Made by a program: the position numbers and the translations under genes. Source: Desulfovermiculus sp041686195 (GTDB lineage: Bacteria; Desulfobacterota; Desulfovibrionia; Desulfovibrionales; Desulfothermaceae). From it: a stretch of DNA of 22,520 bases. This document shows positions 1-7,289 of this stretch, piece by piece. The DNA is taken from the NCBI GenBank assembly GCA_041686195.1, contig JAWLEI010000048.1, forward strand, positions 1 through 22,520. Direction: 5' to 3'. How positions within the stretch are numbered: the stretch's first letter is position 1; each line of letters opens with the position of its first letter. Under the pieces are notes generated by a model, which ran no database searches, was not told the origin of the DNA, and was given only the letters and a program-made list of their open reading frames with translations.

Positions 1-2
1 AA

Positions 3-47
3 GACACCATCAAGTCCCTGCAGGAATACCATGCAGAGATTCAATAA
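3..47 (+). CDS. C-terminal end of an upstream gene (partial)
   Basis: The third frame reads DTIKSLQEYHAEIQ and then stops at TAA (45-47). It is followed about 50 bases later by a strong terminator in the same orientation, so this is probably the true end of a plus-strand gene that begins outside the window. Fourteen residues are too few to name the family. Confidence 0.5.
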   Translation, partial: DTIKSLQEYHAEIQ

Positions 48-98
48 ACTGCAGTGCCGACTCATTTCTCCCTAGTCACATCGTGGAGGCAATCAGCT

Positions 99-157
99 CC
101 TCCCCTGACCCCTCCCTCCCGCCTGTCTTCCAGGCGGGAGGGAGGGGTCAGGGGAGG
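99..157 (+). terminator. Rho-independent terminator with a 27-bp perfect stem
   Basis: Bases 99-125 and 131-157 are perfect reverse complements of 27 bases around a 5-base TCTTC loop. The stem is very GC-rich. It is followed on the plus strand by a T-rich stretch (GTTCTTTCTTT). It lies between the end of the plus-strand gene at 47 and the 3' end of the minus-strand gene at 207, so it probably terminates the former and may block read-through in both directions. Confidence 0.85.
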
Positions 158-206
158 GTTCTTTCTTTGCGACACGTGAGATGTGCCAAGGCACTAGGTA
201 CTGTTT

Positions 207-593
207 TTACTCCAGCATCTCCACAACGTTTTCTGTTTCATCGCTGACTTCATCGAGTTCAATAAATTCATCTATATCCTCAGCCCCCTCACTCTCGGCA
301 AGCTCAGAAATTTTTTCAGTTATATCATTTCCTTCCAGATCCTCAATCTTTTCTACTTCTACATCTCCAGCTAAATATACTTCAACCTCCATAGCATAAG
401 CTACATACTCATTATTTAAATCCAATGCAGCAGACTTGACATCCTCGAGGCTCTCCCCTGTCTCATCTACTGCTTTGCCTAAATATACCAAACCTAATTC
501 AACGTCTTGACCCTTGGCATCCGCCTGATTAGCGGAAAAACTCAGACCGATAGTAAACATAAAAAGCACGGTAACAAGAAAACATCTTTTCAT
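207..593 (-). CDS. Small secreted acidic protein, function unknown
   Basis: This 128-residue protein has a clear Sec signal peptide: a basic start (MKR), a hydrophobic core at about residues 5-20, and probable cleavage after SANQADA near residue 26. The mature part is strongly acidic, with many Glu and Asp and almost no aromatic residues. It contains evenly spaced short motifs (VEVEKIEDLEGNDITEKI, AEDIDEFIELDE). A good ribosome site (GAGGAGG) lies 6-8 bases before the ATG at 593. Extreme acidity could fit a salt-adapted periplasm or metal binding, but this is inference. No family was recognised. It stands alone, convergent with the upstream plus-strand gene across a strong terminator. Confidence 0.75.
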   Translation of the reverse strand: MKRCFLVTVLFMFTIGLSFSANQADAKGQDVELGLVYLGKAVDETGESLEDVKSAALDLNNEYVAYAMEVEVYLAGDVEVEKIEDLEGNDITEKISELAESEGAEDIDEFIELDEVSDETENVVEMLE

Positions 594-933
594 GGCTGCC
601 TCCTCTCATTTTTGCAAATCACCAATGCACCTTTAAATGATTTGCCGTCAGCATTTGCGCAAACCAATGCCAGCAAGACGCGTTCAAGCATCCTTGGAAC
701 TTCCCACAGTCTTGCTGGTATTTAAATGCATTCTTTGTGCCAAGATTAATATATAGGATCTAAACCTACAACATTAACAATTTACAAAATCTCAACCAGA
801 ATCAAATAGGTGAGCGAACAGAAGTAAAGAGTTGAGCGAAGCGTGTTAAGATGTTACATGTCTTGTTTTGACACATTGACTCGATTTTCACATAGGCGGC
901 TTAATTTCCGGCAATGTACCTATATGACACATT
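594..933. other. Non-coding stretch; possible insertion-sequence end
   Basis: No convincing gene lies here. The left part must hold the promoter of the secreted protein on the minus strand. Around 840-934 the sequence resembles the kind of multiple short repeats seen at IS21-type ends: TGACACATT occurs at 869 and again at 925, with a TGTTAAG start near 844. This directly abuts a transposase relic of a different family, so it may be scar tissue from more than one element. The IS21 assignment is weak. Confidence 0.25.
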
Positions 934-1224
934 CTACGAATGCACTTCGTGTAAGACCCCTTTCTCCACCTTATATCCGCGAGGAGCAAAGATTGGCGCC
1001 TGCTCCGGATCCAGCTCCTCGAGCATGCAGGTCGGTTTTCGCTTGTCGCTGTGCCAGCACAGGCAGCTGGCCAGATTGCGCACTGACTGCATGGCACTGT
1101 CCAGAGTACAGTCTACTCCTGCTCGTTTCAGCCAGAGTGTGAGCAGGCAGAGGTAGGTTAAGGCCACAATACAGGAAAAAAGGTGGCAACTGATCTTGGA
1201 ATCGGACTGAAGAGATAAATATTT
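934..1224 (-). pseudogene. IS1634/IS4-type transposase, C-terminal relic
   Basis: Reading the minus strand from about 1211 to the stop at 934-936 gives a C-terminal transposase segment. It starts with a hydrophobic helix (CHLFSCIVALTYLCLLTLWL), continues with TLDSAMQSVRNL, and then a KRKPTCMLEELDPEQAPIF-like tail followed by a GY dipeptide. This order matches the last ~90 residues of IS1634-type transposases. The frame is closed by a stop at 1225-1227 and no catalytic core is present, so this is a fragment. It marks past insertion-sequence activity beside the toxin-antitoxin relic. Confidence 0.65.
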
Positions 1225-1294
1225 TTATCACCGATTGACAAAATGTGTAAAACAAGATACGTAGAAAACTAAATAAACTTATATTGTAAAAAAT

Positions 1295-1528
1295 TTAACT
1301 CCTCACACTGTCGACGGTGGTATCACCGCTACATAACCAATACGGATTGTGCCTCCCTTCTGAGGTTGGCACAATCCGTATTGGTTTGCGATGTTCTTTT
1401 ATCTCGTAGCTGGAAATGTTTTTTTTTCGTAAAGCGACAATTACAGAACATAAATAGATCAGCATTGAGAGCTTTTCAAAAGCTATCAAAGCTGAGGCAT
1501 CAGCTATAAAGACTTCACTTTCAGGCAT
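1295..1528 (-). pseudogene. DUF3368 (PIN-like) toxin, truncated
   Basis: The first ~30 residues (MPESEVFIADASALIAFEKL, then LCSVI) match the N-terminus of DUF3368 PIN-like toxins, including the first metal-binding Asp in the IADAS motif. After about residue 31 the similarity ends and the frame runs through unrelated sequence containing a 19-bp inverted repeat. The remaining acidic residues of the PIN active site are missing, so the product cannot be an active nuclease. Its ATG at 1528 overlaps the end of the UPF0175 gene by 8 bases, the usual order for this toxin-antitoxin type. Confidence 0.7.
1335..1386. repeat. 19-bp perfect inverted repeat with 14-base loop
   Basis: AACCAATACGGATTGTGCC (1335-1353) is exactly reverse-complemented at 1368-1386. 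No T-run follows on either strand, so it is not a standard terminator. It sits where the DUF3368 toxin reading frame loses family similarity, which suggests a small palindromic element or the fused ends of a deleted element. Confidence 0.75.
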
Positions 1529-1799
1529 TACGGATATCTTCCTCTATATGCTCCTCATCGTAATGGACTGGAGGTATGCCTTTCTTGAGTAGTAATTCTG
1601 AGAAAGTACGTTCTGTATAACCTGCAATTTCGGCAGCTTTACCTAGAGAGACTATCCCTTGTTGAAGCAAAGAATCAGCCAGAATCATTTTTAATTCGTG
1701 CTCAGGTATGTTAAGTTCTGGCAGTTCCAGAACTTGCCGACTCTCTGAAGCGACTGACCTGAAGCCTTGACATCTTTTCAGCCTTAGAATCTGTCGCAA
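1521..1799 (-). CDS. UPF0175 antitoxin, N-terminus probably damaged
   Basis: Residues from about 22 onward are typical of UPF0175 antitoxins: VLELPELNIPEHELKMIL, then SLGKAAEIAGYTERTFSE, LLLKKGIP and an acidic tail. These proteins are DNA-binding antitoxins for DUF3368/PIN-like toxins. The open frame begins only at a TTG (1799) with no clear ribosome site. The first ~20 residues, rich in Arg and Ser, do not fit the family, which normally starts just before VLELP. The native start therefore seems lost, perhaps by an upstream rearrangement. With the adjacent truncated toxin this makes a probably dead module. Confidence 0.7.
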   Translation of the reverse strand: MRQILRLKRCQGFRSVASESRQVLELPELNIPEHELKMILADSLLQQGIVSLGKAAEIAGYTERTFSELLLKKGIPPVHYDEEHIEEDIRNA

Positions 1800-2335
1800 A
1801 ACAACTCAAGCCTAAAAGACCTTGGCCCACGAATCGCACGAATCGCCACGAATGAAGAAAAGAAATCCAGCCTGCTGATCGCAGGCAGGATGACTTCATC
1901 ACGCTCTCGCTGGAAAGCTACCCTTGCCTCTAGGTGATCACTCTTTCCGCTGGCCGATCAGGCCAGGAAAAAATCAGTGAAGATTGGCTTGCGTTAAACC
2001 GGGACCCCTTGTGGGTGTTTAACTGGGGTGAAGATTCGTGGATAAAGGTTCTTATCTCGATGCATTTATTTTGTTCCGAATCCTTTCTGCCCCTATTTCC
2101 AGACTTGTTGCATGCATCCTCTCTTTAAATGCATTTGAGCACTATGATATCGGTTGATTCGCGATCTCGTCCCGGCCTCTTTTTGAGGAGAGCAAAGCTT
2201 GAAGTTTTTGCCAAAAGGCTGGTAGGATCGGGCTGAAGTCATGAGATCTGCTCGTATGAAACAAGACTCTTCCCCGGTCGCTGGCTCGGCCGTCCGGGAC
2301 CGCCAGGCACGCGTCTGCACGTGACTGGCCAAAGA

Positions 2336-2355
2336 GGGCGAATGATCATTCGCCC
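2336..2355. repeat. 20-base perfect palindrome (REP-like)
   Basis: The sequence GGGCGAATGATCATTCGCCC is its own reverse complement and is followed by CCTACA. Palindromes of this GGGGCGA...TCGCCCCTAC style occur as dispersed intergenic repeats in many bacteria. Only one copy was seen in this window. Confidence 0.65.
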
Positions 2356-2389
2356 CTACATACCAAACCGCAGTTTCATCCTTGATCAA

Positions 2390-2461
2390 TCCGGCAAATT
2401 TTTGATTTCTTTGCCCGCTTTGGGGCAAGAAATATTTCAGATTTGCCGGAGGCAAAGCTGA
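2390..2461. repeat. Nested hairpin containing a repeat shared with 15047-15071
   Basis: CCGGCAAAT (about 2391-2399) pairs with ATTTGCCGG (2441-2449). Inside it, ATTTCTTTGCCC pairs imperfectly with GGGGCAAGAAAT, giving a long two-part stem. The right end (2437-2461), with core TTTGCCGGAGGCAAA, is itself a small inverted repeat. The same 25 bases occur at 15047-15071. Confidence 0.55.
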
Positions 2462-2526
2462 AAAGAAAGAGGCCAGAGAAAAACAGAAGCAAAGCACTGT
2501 AAAATAAATGCGGGAGGAGTAACCTG

Positions 2527-2631
2527 ATGAAAATAAAGCGAGAAGTCGTGGATGTTTTGGAACGGGAAATGAGAATGTGTGCCTTGGCAATTTCTCAAAT
2601 AAATAAGAAAGTTACCGGTAACGCATGCTGA
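2527..2631 (+). pseudogene. Truncated antitoxin-like small ORF upstream of parE remnant
   Basis: This 34-residue frame starts MKIKREVVDVLEREMRMC, continues AISQINKKV, and stops after TGNAC. It has a strong ribosome site (GGGAGGAG) about 8 bases before the ATG, so it was a genuine gene start. The helical, charged N-terminus and its position 21 bases before a ParE-like start suggest the antitoxin of a ParE pair, cut short by a deletion near codon 29. The antitoxin family is not recognised with certainty. Confidence 0.4.
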
Positions 2632-2652
2632 GGTGAAAGAAAGGATGGCCAA

Positions 2653-2877
2653 ATGGCTGAAGTAAGGTGGGCACCGCAAGCAGTTGATGATCTGGAAGCA
2701 ATCGCTGATTTCATTCTTGAAATAAGAGAAAGGAGGACAGGCAAAATTGACATTCATTCCCAGGAGAAAACCTTTGTGCAGATCCCCAGAGCCAATCACA
2801 ACGACATCTTCATCCGGGATTTAAACGCCTACATGCAGGCCGTCCGCAACCTGGCGGACGTGGTGACGAAGGGATGA
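2653..2877 (+). pseudogene. Chimera: ParE toxin N-terminus fused to alpha/beta-hydrolase tail
   Basis: The first ~22 residues (MAEVRWAPQAVDDLEAIADF) are a ParE/RelE-type toxin start, with a ribosome site (AAGGATGG) before the ATG. From about residue 36 the sequence (EKTFVQIPRANHNDIFI onward, ending VVTKG) is the C-terminal end of an alpha/beta hydrolase. It includes the NHND His of the catalytic triad. The same hydrolase tail occurs at 11588-11707, where a longer upstream part is preserved, so the junction here lies near 2758. A deletion or illegitimate recombination fused the two in frame. A functional product is unlikely: the ParE fold is incomplete and the hydrolase lacks its nucleophile. 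Confidence 0.7.
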
Positions 2878-3369
2878 AGTCAGCCCATGCTCATCGTCCA
2901 TGTCCGGCTCTACGAGGAGCTCAACCAGGTTCTTCCCGCTTCTGAGCGCAAACGAACCGTAACTCGAACCCTGCCCCTGGGATCCAGGCTCAGCCGACTT
3001 CTGGATGCTCTGGAACTTTCTTGGGAGGCAATCGATCTGGCTCTGGTCCGGGTGTATAATCTTGATCGCTGTTTTTGTCTGCGGAGCAGATTGGCAGAGG
3101 AGCAGTTGCAGGAGGTTGTGTACCGGCTTCAGTTGGAGTGACCATTATGTTTTTTGGAAATGGATTTTTCCAAGGCAGAGCGCAATGTGGTTGCTTTGAC
3201 TGGGAGCTGGTCAAGGTCCACAATCTTGGGTGTGAACACGGTTTGACATATGACAGACCAGTCTCAGCTGTACACCATTGGCTATTCCCCCCACACGTTG
3301 AAGGGGTTTGTGGACTTGTTAAAGCGGTTTCGGGTGACCGCCCTGGCGGATGTCCGGTCCAAACCCTAT
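2758..3369 (+). repeat. Segmental duplication, copy A
   Basis: Bases 2758-3141 (hydrolase tail plus Mut7-C-like gene) are nearly identical to 11588-11968. By hand alignment the Mut7-C part differs by about eight substitutions and one 3-base gap. Bases 3248-3369 (start of the DUF488 gene) match 12881-13002. The 106 bases between the two blocks here have no counterpart in copy B, which carries VapBC instead. Copy A keeps the DUF488 gene whole. Confidence 0.85.
2887..3141 (+). CDS. Mut7-C ubiquitin-like (MoaD-type) small protein
   Basis: This 84-residue protein begins with VRLYEELNQVLP, then a basic KRTVTRTLPL segment and LDALELSWEAIDLALVRV. That order matches the ubiquitin-like domain found before Mut7-C RNase domains (MoaD/ThiS-like beta-grasp fold). 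The usual last strand (GDRVAVYP-like) is replaced by an AEEQLQEVVYRLQLE ending, and there is no terminal GG, so sulfur-carrier chemistry is not expected. It starts 9 bases after the hydrolase-tail stop and is followed by the DUF488 gene. A close second copy lies at 11717-11968. The role is unknown. Confidence 0.65.
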   Translation: MLIVHVRLYEELNQVLPASERKRTVTRTLPLGSRLSRLLDALELSWEAIDLALVRVYNLDRCFCLRSRLAEEQLQEVVYRLQLE

Positions 3370-3843
3370 AGCGCCTACAGGCCGGAGTTCAATCACAAAA
3401 ATCTAAAAAAGATCTTGCCGGAGCAGGGAATAGATCACATCTTTCTGGGCCGAGAGCTGGGTGCCAGGTATGAGGATCAGTCCGTGTATGTGCAGGGTAG
3501 GGCGGACTATGAGCTGATCTCCAGGCACGAGCTTTTTAAGCAGGGGCTGCAGCGTTTGCGGCAGGAGGCGAAGCAGCATACTCTTGTTTTGATGTGTGCA
3601 GAAAAGGAGCCCTTGCACTGCCATCGAACCATTCTTATCTCCAGGCACTTGAAAAACGAGGTTCAGATCCAGCATATTCTGGCTGATGCTACGGTGGAAA
3701 GCTACCAGGATACCGAGCAAAGGCTGCTTGCGCTTTACGATCTGAGCCGCCCGGAACTGCCTGGATTGGAGCAGTCCCGGCAGGCACGTCTGGACAAGGC
3801 CTACCTGAAGCAGGGGCGGAAGATTGCCTGGCGGGCTTACTGA
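3250..3843 (+). CDS. DUF488 family protein
   Basis: The 197-residue protein has the DUF488 hallmarks in order: YTIGYSPHTL at residues 8-17, ADVRSKPYSAYRPEFN at 33-48, LGRELGAR near 66-73, and MCAEKEPLHCHR at 115-126, where Cys116, Cys124, His125 and Arg126 form the conserved Cys/His cluster. The biochemical role of the family is not settled. It starts at ATG 3250 with only a weak ribosome site, 106 bases after the Mut7-C-like gene. The length is normal for the family and no damage is seen. A copy truncated after residue 40 is at 12883-13023. Confidence 0.85.
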   Translation: MTDQSQLYTIGYSPHTLKGFVDLLKRFRVTALADVRSKPYSAYRPEFNHKNLKKILPEQGIDHIFLGRELGARYEDQSVYVQGRADYELISRHELFKQGLQRLRQEAKQHTLVLMCAEKEPLHCHRTILISRHLKNEVQIQHILADATVESYQDTEQRLLALYDLSRPELPGLEQSRQARLDKAYLKQGRKIAWRAY

Positions 3844-4146
3844 GCGGGATCTCCTGGTATGTTTGGTCTGGCGGAAAAGATCCAAAAGCGTACCTGCATA
3901 CAGTTCCTCTGATTTACCGATTATTCATTCCTTTTGAGGGCCAACGATAGATCAAAAATCTACTCGATCATCGCCTATGGCTGTGGATGTTTCCGATTAT
4001 GCCGATTTTTTTTCTGAGAAAAGAATCAGGGAGCAGATTCTTGACGCAGTCTCTTGGCTGGCATCTGTCCCGCCAAGAATTGTGAACATCCCGTTTAATT
4101 TAAAGGGACTTTTTATAAAAATCAAAGGAAAAGGGACAGACAGAAA
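3844..4146. other. Intergenic region before the TatD-family gene
   Basis: No supported gene. A 64-codon frame (from 3977) has no ribosome site or recognised similarity and overlaps the TatD start. The region presumably carries the promoter for the TatD-family gene, but no clear -35/-10 pair was identified. AT content rises from about 4080 to the gene start. Confidence 0.5.
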
Positions 4147-4926
4147 ATGCCCAATAATAACCCTTTCCTGACCGATACGCATGCGCATCTGTGTGACCCT
4201 GTTTTTGCTGCCGATATGCAGGAAGTCCTTCTCCGAGCCTGGCAGGGCGGGGTCGGGACTGTAATCGCTGTGGCTGAAACCATGGATGATGCGGTCAGAA
4301 ACTTGGACCTGGCCAGGCAGCATTCCGGGGTATTGCCGGCAGCCGGGCTTTATCCAGGAAATGCGGATATAGATGCAGCCCAGGAAATGTTGGAGTTTAT
4401 CCGCAGGGAGTACAGCAATCTGTGGGCCATTGGAGAGGTGGGGCTGGACTTTCGCCTGGCCCAGACAGAAGCAGACAAGGAGCTTCAGCTGGAGGTGTTC
4501 AAGGCATTCATTCGTCTTTCCCTAGAGCTGGATCTGCCTTTGAATATTCATTCCCGATCGGCTGGCCGGCATGCCGTGGAACTTCTGCTTGAGCACGGGG
4601 CCGGCAAGGTGCAGATGCACGCCTTCGACGGAAAGTACGGGGCTGCTGCACCGGCAGTGGAGGCGGGCTTCTTCTTTTCTGTTCCGCCTTCAGCTGTTTT
4701 CTCCAGACAGAAGCAGAAGCTCCTCAATCAGCTGCCCCTCTCCAGTCTGCTGCTGGAAACTGACGCACCTGTGCTCGGGCCGAACCCGGATGAGCGAAAT
4801 GAGCCGGCCAACCTTTTAGTCTCGCTCAAAGCGGTCGCCGAGATCAAAAACATCTCGGAGCAGGAGGTCAGGGAAGCGGTCAGAGAAAATATCCGGCGAC
4901 TCTATGGACAACCAGAAAAGATTTGA
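4147..4926 (+). CDS. TatD-family metal-dependent hydrolase
   Basis: The 259-residue protein shows the TatD metallo-hydrolase motifs in order: DTHAHL with His12 and His14, GEVGLD with Glu97, NIHSR with His135, MHAFDG with His158, and ETDAP with Asp206. These bind two divalent metals in a TIM barrel; relatives act as DNases or exonucleases. Length is normal and all metal ligands are present. It starts at ATG 4147; the upstream GGAAAAGGGACAG is a weak ribosome site. It converges with the small zinc-ribbon gene, with 6 bases between the two ends. The exact substrate cannot be told from sequence. Confidence 0.9.
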   Translation: MPNNNPFLTDTHAHLCDPVFAADMQEVLLRAWQGGVGTVIAVAETMDDAVRNLDLARQHSGVLPAAGLYPGNADIDAAQEMLEFIRREYSNLWAIGEVGLDFRLAQTEADKELQLEVFKAFIRLSLELDLPLNIHSRSAGRHAVELLLEHGAGKVQMHAFDGKYGAAAPAVEAGFFFSVPPSAVFSRQKQKLLNQLPLSSLLLETDAPVLGPNPDERNEPANLLVSLKAVAEIKNISEQEVREAVRENIRRLYGQPEKI

Positions 4927-4932
4927 AAAAGA

Positions 4933-5130
4933 TTATTCCTTTTTTTGTAACCGTTTTAATGTCTGCTGATCACAGACATCGAAACTTGCCCCGCAACCGC
5001 CGCATACCATTTCACACTCATCCGGTTTCCATGTTCTTCTGCGCTTCAAGGGCTGATGGCACTCCGGACATCTGAAATTCTTTGTCTTGACATTCATGTG
5101 AAAAAAAGAAATTTTTGTAAACTTTGACAT
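4933..5130 (-). CDS. Dual-CXXC small zinc-ribbon protein
   Basis: A 65-residue basic protein with two CXXC knuckles, Cys21-Pro-Glu-Cys24 and Cys43-Gly-Gly-Cys46, plus extra cysteines at 39 and 53. The spacing fits a rubredoxin-like zinc ribbon. It resembles the dual-CXXC small (seleno)protein family reported from sulfate reducers; this link is from memory and unverified. The first ~18 residues may not be translated: an internal Met12 is closer to the first knuckle, and neither start has a convincing ribosome site. It is divergent from the transport operon (40 bases between starts), so the two share a promoter region. Confidence 0.65.
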   Translation of the reverse strand: MSKFTKISFFHMNVKTKNFRCPECHQPLKRRRTWKPDECEMVCGGCGASFDVCDQQTLKRLQKKE

Positions 5131-5170
5131 CGCTTCGAAAAGGGCAGTACTTTATAGGTGGGGAGGGAGT

Positions 5171-6334
5171 ATGAAACGAATTTTTTTGACCTTGTTGTTT
5201 CTGATGGTCACCACCCAGCTTTCGGCGGCCGAGCCGGTCAAGATCGGCATGATCACCACCCTGTCCACTAAGGCCGGCTATCTCGGCGAGGATATCCGGG
5301 ACGGCTTCAAGCTGGCTATCGACCAGAATGGCGGCAAGCTCGGCGGTTTCCCAGTGGAACTCCTGGTCGAGGATGACGGCAGAAAGCCGGGTAAGGGAAG
5401 ACAGATTGCCGAACGGTTCATCCAGCGGGACAAGGTGAAGATCCTGACCGGCATTGTCTTCTCCAACGTGGCCATGGCTGTGGTGCCCAAGGTGGTTCGG
5501 GAAAAAACGGTCTACTTAAGCCCCAACGCCGCACCTTCCAAGCTGGCCGGGAAGATGTGCCATCCCAATTTCTTCAGCGTGTCCTATCAAAACGACAACT
5601 TGGATGAGGTGGTCGGGCAGTACGTTAAGGAGTCCGGCTATGAAAGCGTCTACCTCCTGGCCCCGAACTATCCGGCTGGCAAGGACCACCTGGCCGGCTT
5701 CAAGCGCTACTATCAAGGCGAGATCAAGGCCGAGGTCTACACCAAGCTCGGCCAGTCCGACTATGCGGCTGAGATCTCGGCCATGCGGGCCGCGCAACCG
5801 GAGGCGGTGTTCTTCTTTCTGCCCGGAGGCATGGGCATCAACTTTCTCAAGCAGTACTCCCAGGCGGGGCTTGGAAAAGAGATCCCGGTTTTCGGCCCGG
5901 CCTTTTCTTTTGACGAGCGGATTCTCAAGGCCGTGGGCCCGGCTGCGGAAGGGGTCAAAAACGGCGCCCAATGGTGCCACGACCTGGACAACCCCGCCAA
6001 CGAGCAGTTCGTGAAGGCCTACCAAAAAGCTTATGGGCGCATGCCTACCCTTTATGCGGCCCAGGGCTACGATACGGCCAGACTCATCGGCTCGGCCTTG
6101 CGGGATGTGGAAGGCGACCTAAGCAACCTGGAGCGTTTCAGAAAGGAACTGCGCCAGGCAGACTTTGCCTCGGTGCGAGGGAACTTCAAGTTCGGCAGCA
6201 ACCAGCATCCGGTCCACGATCTCTTCATCCGGGAGGTGGTCAAAACAGAAGAAGGCTACACGAATAAGACGGTGAAGAAGGTCTTTTCCGACCACGTGGA
6301 CGCCTACGCCTCCAAGTGCAATATGGCCCGGTAG
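5171..6334 (+). CDS. ABC transporter periplasmic binding protein (HAAT family)
   Basis: The 387-residue protein has a Sec signal peptide (MKRIFLTLLFLMVTTQLSAA) followed by a type-1 periplasmic binding fold. Recognisable are KIGMITTLSTKAGYLGEDIR at the first lobe, the LVEDDGRKPGKG loop, TGIVFSNVAMAV, and AAQGYDTARLIG in the second lobe. It captures the ligand in the periplasm for the LivHMGF-type importer encoded downstream. The SPNAAPSKLAGKMCHPNFF region is reminiscent of binding proteins for aromatic acids rather than classic Leu/Ile/Val proteins, so the ligand may be aromatic or another carboxylate; this is inference. A strong ribosome site (GGGGAGGGAG) precedes ATG 5171. Confidence 0.9.
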   Translation: MKRIFLTLLFLMVTTQLSAAEPVKIGMITTLSTKAGYLGEDIRDGFKLAIDQNGGKLGGFPVELLVEDDGRKPGKGRQIAERFIQRDKVKILTGIVFSNVAMAVVPKVVREKTVYLSPNAAPSKLAGKMCHPNFFSVSYQNDNLDEVVGQYVKESGYESVYLLAPNYPAGKDHLAGFKRYYQGEIKAEVYTKLGQSDYAAEISAMRAAQPEAVFFFLPGGMGINFLKQYSQAGLGKEIPVFGPAFSFDERILKAVGPAAEGVKNGAQWCHDLDNPANEQFVKAYQKAYGRMPTLYAAQGYDTARLIGSALRDVEGDLSNLERFRKELRQADFASVRGNFKFGSNQHPVHDLFIREVVKTEEGYTNKTVKKVFSDHVDAYASKCNMAR

Positions 6335-6374
6335 CCTTTGTCAACAGAGCTCAACAGCGGTCTCGTCTTTTGTT

Positions 6375-7289
6375 ATGCTCCTGATCATTGAGCAGTTCCT
6401 CAACGGCCTGCAGCTGGGCATCACCCTGTTTCTCATGTCGGCCGGGCTGACCCTGGTCTTTGGTATCATGCAGGTCATCAACCTGGCCCATGGCTCGTTT
6501 TACATGATCGGGGCCTATGTATGCGCCACCGTGGCCGGCAGCACGGGATCTTTCCTTTTGGGGCTCGCGGCCGCCCTGCCGGCTGCAGCCCTGTGCGGCA
6601 TGGCGGTGGAGTTCATCGTCTTGCGACGGCTCTACAAACGGGAGCACATCGACCAGGTGCTGGCCACCTTTGGCCTGATCATGTTTTTCAACGAGCTCAC
6701 CCGGATCATCTGGGGACGTCAGCCCCTGTATCTCGACGTTCCGTCCTGGCTCAGCGGCAGCATCGAGCTCCTCCCGGGACTGGTCTACCCGGTCTACCGC
6801 CTGGCGGTTATCGGTGTCGGTCTGCTGGTGGCGCTGGCCCTGTGGTTCTTGTTTGCCAGAACGAGACTGGGGATGCAGATACGGGCCGGAGCCGCAAACC
6901 GGGACATGATCACCGCGCTCGGGGTGAATATAAAGCTCCTCTACACCCTCATTTTCGGGCTGGGGACTCTCCTGGCCGGGCTGGCTGGATCCATGGCCGG
7001 ACCCATACTGGCCGTGGAGTCCGGCATGGGGGAAAGCATCCTCATCCTGACCTTCGTGGTTATAGTTATCGGCGGGATCGGCTCCATCCGCGGAGCCGTG
7101 GCCGGGGCGCTCCTGGTGGGCCTGGTCGATACCCTCGGTCGGGCCTTTTTGCCGACCTTGTTCCGCCTGGCCTTCGACTCGGCCACGGCCGATGCTGTGG
7201 CCGCCTCCCTGGCCTCCATGGGAATCTATATCCTCATGGCCGCCATCCTGGTTTGGAAACCTAAAGGCCTCTTTCCCGCCACCAGCTGA
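6375..7289 (+). CDS. livH: HAAT-type ABC transporter permease LivH
   Basis: This 304-residue protein is almost entirely hydrophobic, with about eight membrane helices. It carries the LivH signatures GLTLVFGIMQVINLAHGSFY near residues 24-43, LATFGLIMF near 96-104, and IRAGAANRDMITALGVN, the cytoplasmic loop that contacts the ATPases. It forms the membrane channel with LivM. It starts 40 bases after the binding-protein stop without a strong ribosome site, consistent with expression in one transcript. Its TGA overlaps the ATG of livM by one base. The length is normal. Confidence 0.92.
   Translation: MLLIIEQFLNGLQLGITLFLMSAGLTLVFGIMQVINLAHGSFYMIGAYVCATVAGSTGSFLLGLAAALPAAALCGMAVEFIVLRRLYKREHIDQVLATFGLIMFFNELTRIIWGRQPLYLDVPSWLSGSIELLPGLVYPVYRLAVIGVGLLVALALWFLFARTRLGMQIRAGAANRDMITALGVNIKLLYTLIFGLGTLLAGLAGSMAGPILAVESGMGESILILTFVVIVIGGIGSIRGAVAGALLVGLVDTLGRAFLPTLFRLAFDSATADAVAASLASMGIYILMAAILVWKPKGLFPATS

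Larger units (their letters stand above)
1800..2526. other. Gene-poor stretch with palindromic elements
   Basis: No open frame here resembles a real protein on either strand. A run of CGAATCGC/CGAATCGCC-type short repeats lies near 1830-1850. A 20-base palindrome (2336-2355) and a nested hairpin (2390-2461) are listed separately. The stretch looks like accumulated intergenic debris between two broken toxin-antitoxin modules. Confidence 0.6.

Noticed and set aside
2281..2355. CRISPR-like repeat
   Set aside because: Only a single palindrome is present; there is no regular repeat-spacer pattern.
3154..3173. Inverted repeat TTGGAAA...TTTCCAA between the Mut7-C-like and DUF488 genes
   Set aside because: Seven-base AT-rich arms without a T-run; not enough to call a terminator or operator.
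3977..4171. 64-codon plus-strand frame before the TatD-family gene
   Set aside because: No ribosome site, no recognised motif, and it overlaps the start of a clearly real gene in another frame.
4918..4957. Similarity between the end of the TatD-family gene and 14397-14430 (GATTATTCC plus T-run plus AACCG)
   Set aside because: Short, AT-rich and gapped; it could be chance or a common terminator-like tail, so no duplication is claimed.
5516..6025. Long minus-strand frame inside the binding-protein gene
   Set aside because: It is the antisense shadow of an intact, motif-rich gene in GC-rich DNA.
6521..7264. 247-codon plus-strand frame inside livH
   Set aside because: Composition (Gly, Arg, His and Pro rich) is typical of a frame-shifted shadow; livH explains the region.
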